The notes under the pieces were generated by a model. That model worked only from the letters and a program-made list of their open reading frames with translations. It made no database searches and was not told the origin of the DNA. Source: Deferrisomatales bacterium (GTDB lineage: Bacteria > Desulfobacterota > Deferrisomatia > Deferrisomatales > Deferrisomataceae). From it: a stretch of DNA of 39,497 nt. Location: assembly GCA_024277875.1 (NCBI GenBank), contig JAJRUI010000043.1, positions 1-39,497 of the forward strand, given 5' to 3'. The position numbers and the translations under genes are program-made. Positions within the stretch are counted from its first letter, which is position 1. Each line of letters begins with the position of its first letter. Of the stretch, positions 36,483 through 39,497 are shown in pieces.

Positions 36483-36917
36483 GTGGGTGTTCGAACCGTT
36501 TCGTGGACGATCGCGCTGGTGTGCTGCGCCGTGTCCGCCGCAGCCCTGACCGACCCGATCGAGCTGCCCCGGGCCCGCCGGGGCGTGGTGACGTTTCCCC
36601 ACCTGGCCCACGCCGAGGACTACGGGATCGCGTGCGACCGGTGCCACCACAACATCCGGGCCACCCGGCCGGACACGGTGGACTGCAAGGGGTGCCACCT
36701 GTCGCCCCAGCACCAGGGGCTGTGCCACGACTGCCACATCTCGACCCGGGACCCGGACTACACCGAGCGGGACGCGGCCGTGCGCGCCCGGCTGGGGGTG
36801 GCGTCGATCCCCCCCCTGTTCAAGGCGTTCCACGGCCTGTGCCGGGACTGCCACAAACAGAGCAACGCCCGGGACGGCACCAAGGCGCCCTACGAGTGCG
36901 GGGGGTGCCACCGCTAG
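36483..36917 (+). CDS. Five-heme periplasmic c-type cytochrome (c3/c7-like)
   Basis: The protein has 144 residues from GTG 36483 (GAAAGGAG upstream). It has a signal peptide (VSWTIALVCCAVSAAALTD) and five CXXCH sites: CDRCH, CKGCH, CHDCH, CRDCH and CGGCH. The pattern VVTFPHLAHAEDYGIACDRC before the first heme and the HHN after it is the arrangement of class III cytochromes (c3, c7), in which upstream histidines are distal ligands. It is a soluble periplasmic electron carrier that could feed the outer-membrane cytochromes at 9988-12587. It is monocistronic and convergent with the 4Fe-4S gene. Confidence 0.9.
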   Translation: MGVRTVSWTIALVCCAVSAAALTDPIELPRARRGVVTFPHLAHAEDYGIACDRCHHNIRATRPDTVDCKGCHLSPQHQGLCHDCHISTRDPDYTERDAAVRARLGVASIPPLFKAFHGLCRDCHKQSNARDGTKAPYECGGCHR

Positions 36918-36926
36918 GACGAGGGG

Positions 36927-38054
36927 TCACCGCCCGGCCAGCAGCCGGTCGAGCTTGGAACGCAGAACGGTCCACGCCATGGACGCCGGCCCGAGCTTGC
37001 CCCGGGCCCGGGCCAGCCGGTAGGCCGACTCCACCGCCGTGCGGGGCACCGGGGGCACGCGGTCGGGGGGCTTGCGTTCGAGGCGCAGGGCGCCGGTCGG
37101 GCAAGTGGGCACGCACAGGCCGCACCCGATACACCGGTCCGCGTCCAGCACGGCCTTGCCGTCCGGCGCGGCCAGGGCGTCCATCTGGCACCGGTCCACA
37201 CACCTGCCGCACCCCACGCAAGCGTCCGCGTCCAGCACGGCCGCGTACGCCGACGCCACGATCTCGGCCGGTCGGGGGTGGCGCCCGACCGCCTTGAGCA
37301 CCTGGCAGCAGCACCCGCAGCAGCAGCAGATGTTGACCGGTTTTCGGGCGTTGCTGGGCTGGAGCACCAGGCCGGCCTCCTCGGCCGCCGCCAGGATCGC
37401 CACGGCCTCGTCCGCGTCGATCCGCCGGCCCACGCCCCGGCGTTCGTAGTAGTCGGCCGCGAACCCGAAGATCAGGCACGCCTCCTCGGGCGCATCGCAC
37501 CCCTTGCCGGCGATCCTGTGCTCCCTGCGGCAGATGCACGGCGCCACCAGGATCTTCTTCTGGCTCCGGACGATCGCCTCGGCCCGCTCGTGGGCGAGCA
37601 CGGGATGCTCCACCGGCACGCTCTGTCCCACCGGGATCGTGCGCAGCTGGGGCGCCTTTTTCCACGCGTCCAGGTCCACCAGGTGGGGCAGGTACTCGTT
37701 CACGTCCCGGACCAGGTCCGGGTCCAGATCGTTCACGTGGTACTCCCAGATCCCGATCACGAACTGGGCCGCCAGGTACCGGGTGGGGCCCCGCCGGGAT
37801 CGGAGGGAGAACACCAGCCCCCGCGCGACCATCCGGTCGAGCCGGGCCTCGGCCTCGTCCGGGGGCAGGCCGGCCCGGCGGGCGATCACCCGGGCCTCCT
37901 CGGGAATCACCGTCAGGTGCACGGCCAGTTCGGCCTCTTCCTCGGTGAACAGCCGCCGCAGGATCCGCAGTTCCACCCCGTTCTCGGTGGGGGGGAACCC
38001 GCCGGGCAGGCCGTCCAGGTGGCGGGCCAGCCGCTGGTACACGTCCCGGGCCAT
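36927..38054 (-). CDS. 4Fe-4S protein with N-terminal winged-helix-like region and Cys-rich cluster
   Basis: The protein has 375 residues from the ATG at 38052-38054 (AAAAGGAG upstream). Residues 25-95 look like a winged helix (EEEAELAVHLTVIPEEARVI, ARRAGLPPDEAEARLDRMVA). Then come LVAPCICRREHRIAGKGCD, a run ICCCCGCCCQVL near residue 245, and two ferredoxin motifs CVGCGRCVDRCQ and CIGCGLCVPTCP for 4Fe-4S clusters. It is a soluble family seen in anaerobes without an assigned role; a redox- or metal-responsive regulator or an electron-transfer adaptor are both possible. It is separated by 25 bases from the gene upstream. Confidence 0.8.
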   Translation of the reverse strand: MARDVYQRLARHLDGLPGGFPPTENGVELRILRRLFTEEEAELAVHLTVIPEEARVIARRAGLPPDEAEARLDRMVARGLVFSLRSRRGPTRYLAAQFVIGIWEYHVNDLDPDLVRDVNEYLPHLVDLDAWKKAPQLRTIPVGQSVPVEHPVLAHERAEAIVRSQKKILVAPCICRREHRIAGKGCDAPEEACLIFGFAADYYERRGVGRRIDADEAVAILAAAEEAGLVLQPSNARKPVNICCCCGCCCQVLKAVGRHPRPAEIVASAYAAVLDADACVGCGRCVDRCQMDALAAPDGKAVLDADRCIGCGLCVPTCPTGALRLERKPPDRVPPVPRTAVESAYRLARARGKLGPASMAWTVLRSKLDRLLAGR

Positions 38055-38079
38055 CGCGTTCGCTCCTTTTCGCCTGCGC

Positions 38080-39162
38080 TCACCGCCCGGCGGCCAGGTA
38101 CGCCTCGATCGCCGCACGGGCCTCGGGTTCGGACATCTGGGCGGGAGGGTGCTTCATCGTGTAGGCCGAGATCGGAAGCAGCGGACCGGCGTGCCCCCGG
38201 TCCCGGGCCACCTGGCACACCCGGATCGCGTCCACCGCGACCCCGCCGGAGTTGGGGGAGTCCTGTACGGACAGCCGGGCCTCGAACGCGATGGGCGCCC
38301 CCCCGAACCCCCGGGCCTCGAGCCGCAGGAAGCACACCTTGTTGTCCCCCTGCCACGGCACGTAGTCGGACGGCCCGATGTGGATCCGGTCGGCCGGCAG
38401 GGGCTCGGCCAGGGCCGACTGGACCGCCTCGGTCTTGGACACCTTCTTCGACGCCAGCCGGGACCGCTCGAGCATGTTCAGGAAATCGGTGTTGCCACCG
38501 GTGTTGAGCTGGTAGGTGCGCTCCAGCCGGGCGCCCCGCTCGGCCAGCAGCCGGGCCAGGGTCCGGTGGATCACGGTCGCCCCCACCTGGCTCTTCACGT
38601 CGTCGCCCACGCACGGGATGCCGGCCCGGCGGAACCGCTCGCCCCACGCCGGGTCGGACACGATGAACGCGGGCATGCAGTTGACCAGGGACACCCCGGC
38701 CTCCAGGCAGCACGCGGCGTAGTGCCGGCTCGCCGCCTCGCTGCCCACGGGCAGGTAGTTCACGAGCACCTGGGCCCGGCTGTCCCGCAGCACCCGGGCC
38801 ACGTCCACGGGCTCGGCGTCCGACACCCGGAACGCCCGGTCGGCCGAGTAGTCGGCCATGTGGGCAGCCACCCCGTCCAACACCGGCCCCATCCGGACCC
38901 GCACGTCGGACTCCGGGAGCGGGCCGTCCCCGGCCGCGCAGTTGGGCGGCGCGGCCAGGGCCTCGGCCAGGGGCCGGTCCACCTTGCGCGCGTCCACGTC
39001 GAACGCGGCCACCACCCGGATGTCCCACGGCCGGTAGCTCCCGACCTCGGGCAGCATCAGGCCGGCACCATCGTCCGGCCGGGCCCGGTGATACTCGATG
39101 CCCCGGAGCAGGGCCGCGGCGCAGTTGCCCACCCCCACCACGGCCAGCCGGATCTCTCCCAC
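38080..39162 (-). CDS. ino1: Inositol-3-phosphate synthase (myo-inositol-1-phosphate synthase), bacterial type
   Basis: The protein has 360 residues from GTG 39160-39162 (AGGAGGAGA upstream). It cyclises glucose-6-phosphate to inositol phosphate using NAD. The Rossmann motif is VVGVGNCAAALLRG; other family segments are VLVNYLPVGSEAASRH, VNCMPAFIVSDP, GDDVKSQVGATVIHR, QLNTGGNTDFLNM and DYVPWQGDNKVCFL. Length matches the short actinobacterial/archaeal type. In thermophiles the product can go to the solute di-myo-inositol phosphate, in others to phosphatidylinositol; no follow-up gene is in the window. Confidence 0.93.
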   Translation of the reverse strand: MGEIRLAVVGVGNCAAALLRGIEYHRARPDDGAGLMLPEVGSYRPWDIRVVAAFDVDARKVDRPLAEALAAPPNCAAGDGPLPESDVRVRMGPVLDGVAAHMADYSADRAFRVSDAEPVDVARVLRDSRAQVLVNYLPVGSEAASRHYAACCLEAGVSLVNCMPAFIVSDPAWGERFRRAGIPCVGDDVKSQVGATVIHRTLARLLAERGARLERTYQLNTGGNTDFLNMLERSRLASKKVSKTEAVQSALAEPLPADRIHIGPSDYVPWQGDNKVCFLRLEARGFGGAPIAFEARLSVQDSPNSGGVAVDAIRVCQVARDRGHAGPLLPISAYTMKHPPAQMSEPEARAAIEAYLAAGR

Positions 39163-39497
39163 GCGTCTCCTCCTTCTATAGAGACCAACGAAAGTTTTGC
39201 CGGATCCTCTCTTTTCTTGGTGCTGTTCGGGGTGGCGCCCGGTGGAGCGCCGGGTGCGGCCCCTTGACTCGCCGCGCCGTTCGAACGCCCGGATCGTCTC
39301 CGAACGCCAAGGGTTCCGAGGCGGAGGCCCGGACCGACCTGCAAACGGCGGCAACACAAGGCGCGGCGACCGGGTGTCGCTACTGGCACCCGGCCGGAAC
39401 CAGGCCCCCGCCCCGTACCCTGGCAATACAATTGCAGGTCTTAGTAATAGTAATCCGTTGCCCGGCATCCTGCCCGGTTCACCGCCGGGGCCGGCGC
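39163..39497. other. Non-coding right end
   Basis: No gene is seen. The stretch contains the leader of the inositol-phosphate synthase gene and, near the edge, a sigma54-type site pointing out of the window. A transcript would begin near 39446-39447; what it encodes lies to the right. Confidence 0.6.
39420..39436 (+). promoter_or_regulatory. Second sigma54-type -24/-12 promoter
   Basis: CTGGCAATACAATTGCA keeps GG (39422-39423) and GC (39434-39435) 10 bases apart. With the flanks CC and GGTCTTNGTA it matches the rnpB-side copy at 26 of 28 bases, although 14.5 kb away, and then diverges fully. Confidence 0.6.

Overview
The window is a very GC-rich, gene-dense bacterial chromosome segment. Multiheme c-type cytochromes, an acetate-activating Acs, diderm envelope genes (LolA, outer-membrane beta-barrel, OmpA lipoprotein) and large numbers of GTG/TTG starts with GTGA/ATGA overlaps suggest a Gram-negative, probably metal-reducing member of the former Deltaproteobacteria (Desulfobacterota; a Deferrisoma-like organism is one guess). 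The taxonomic assignment is inference from gene content, not from a marker-gene comparison.

Layout, left to right. 1-4108 (minus): the 5' part of a dCache sensor cut by the window edge, a decayed LytS/LytR-like remnant, a flavodoxin-SCP2 protein whose reading frame is open upstream into a membrane domain, and a VOC-fold protein. 4308-8378 (minus): a secreted beta-helix lipoprotein and acetyl-CoA synthetase with a clear sigma70 promoter and a rho-independent terminator. 8695-14043 (plus): a five-gene run of outer-membrane beta-barrel, 5-heme lipoprotein, 25-heme lipoprotein, and the iron-exporter-like pair FetA/FetB, the last three genes overlapping end to start. 14207-17183 (minus): two overlapping flavodoxin-fold reductases, then an OmpA/thrombospondin-repeat lipoprotein coupled to a DUF4398 lipoprotein. 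17326-17559 (plus): a MoaD/ThiS-like protein.

17528-24428 (minus): a compact operon of uppP, ftsK, lolA, rimO, apbE, a NusG-domain-II protein and a Gx transporter. The last three resemble the flavinylation part (FmnB/EetA/EetB) of flavin-based extracellular electron transfer loci. 24498-24868: RNase P RNA. Immediately divergent from it lies a sigma54-type -24/-12 sequence, followed by a 232-bp hairpin-rich element with imperfect terminal inverted repeats, GGA-bearing loops and a strong terminal hairpin: a candidate small RNA and/or MITE. A near-identical -24/-12 sequence lies at 39420-39436.

25171-36329 (minus): zinc-ribbon coiled-coil protein, Nif3-like protein, a CAT-anticodon tRNA, HIT hydrolase, a heptanucleotide repeat tract, a lipoprotein and the nucleotide genes pyrE, purF, purQ, purL (PurS-PurL type) and purB, with an MBL-fold hydrolase at the head. 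36483-36917 (plus): another 5-heme cytochrome. 36927-39162 (minus): a 4Fe-4S protein and inositol-3-phosphate synthase. The final 335 bases are non-coding except for the second sigma54-like site.

The common theme is redox biology at the cell envelope: an outer-membrane barrel with about 30 hemes of cytochrome, physically coupled to a probable iron-efflux transporter, plus an ApbE flavinylation module about 6 kb away. The most novel-looking non-coding signal is the sigma54-like hairpin-array element next to rnpB.
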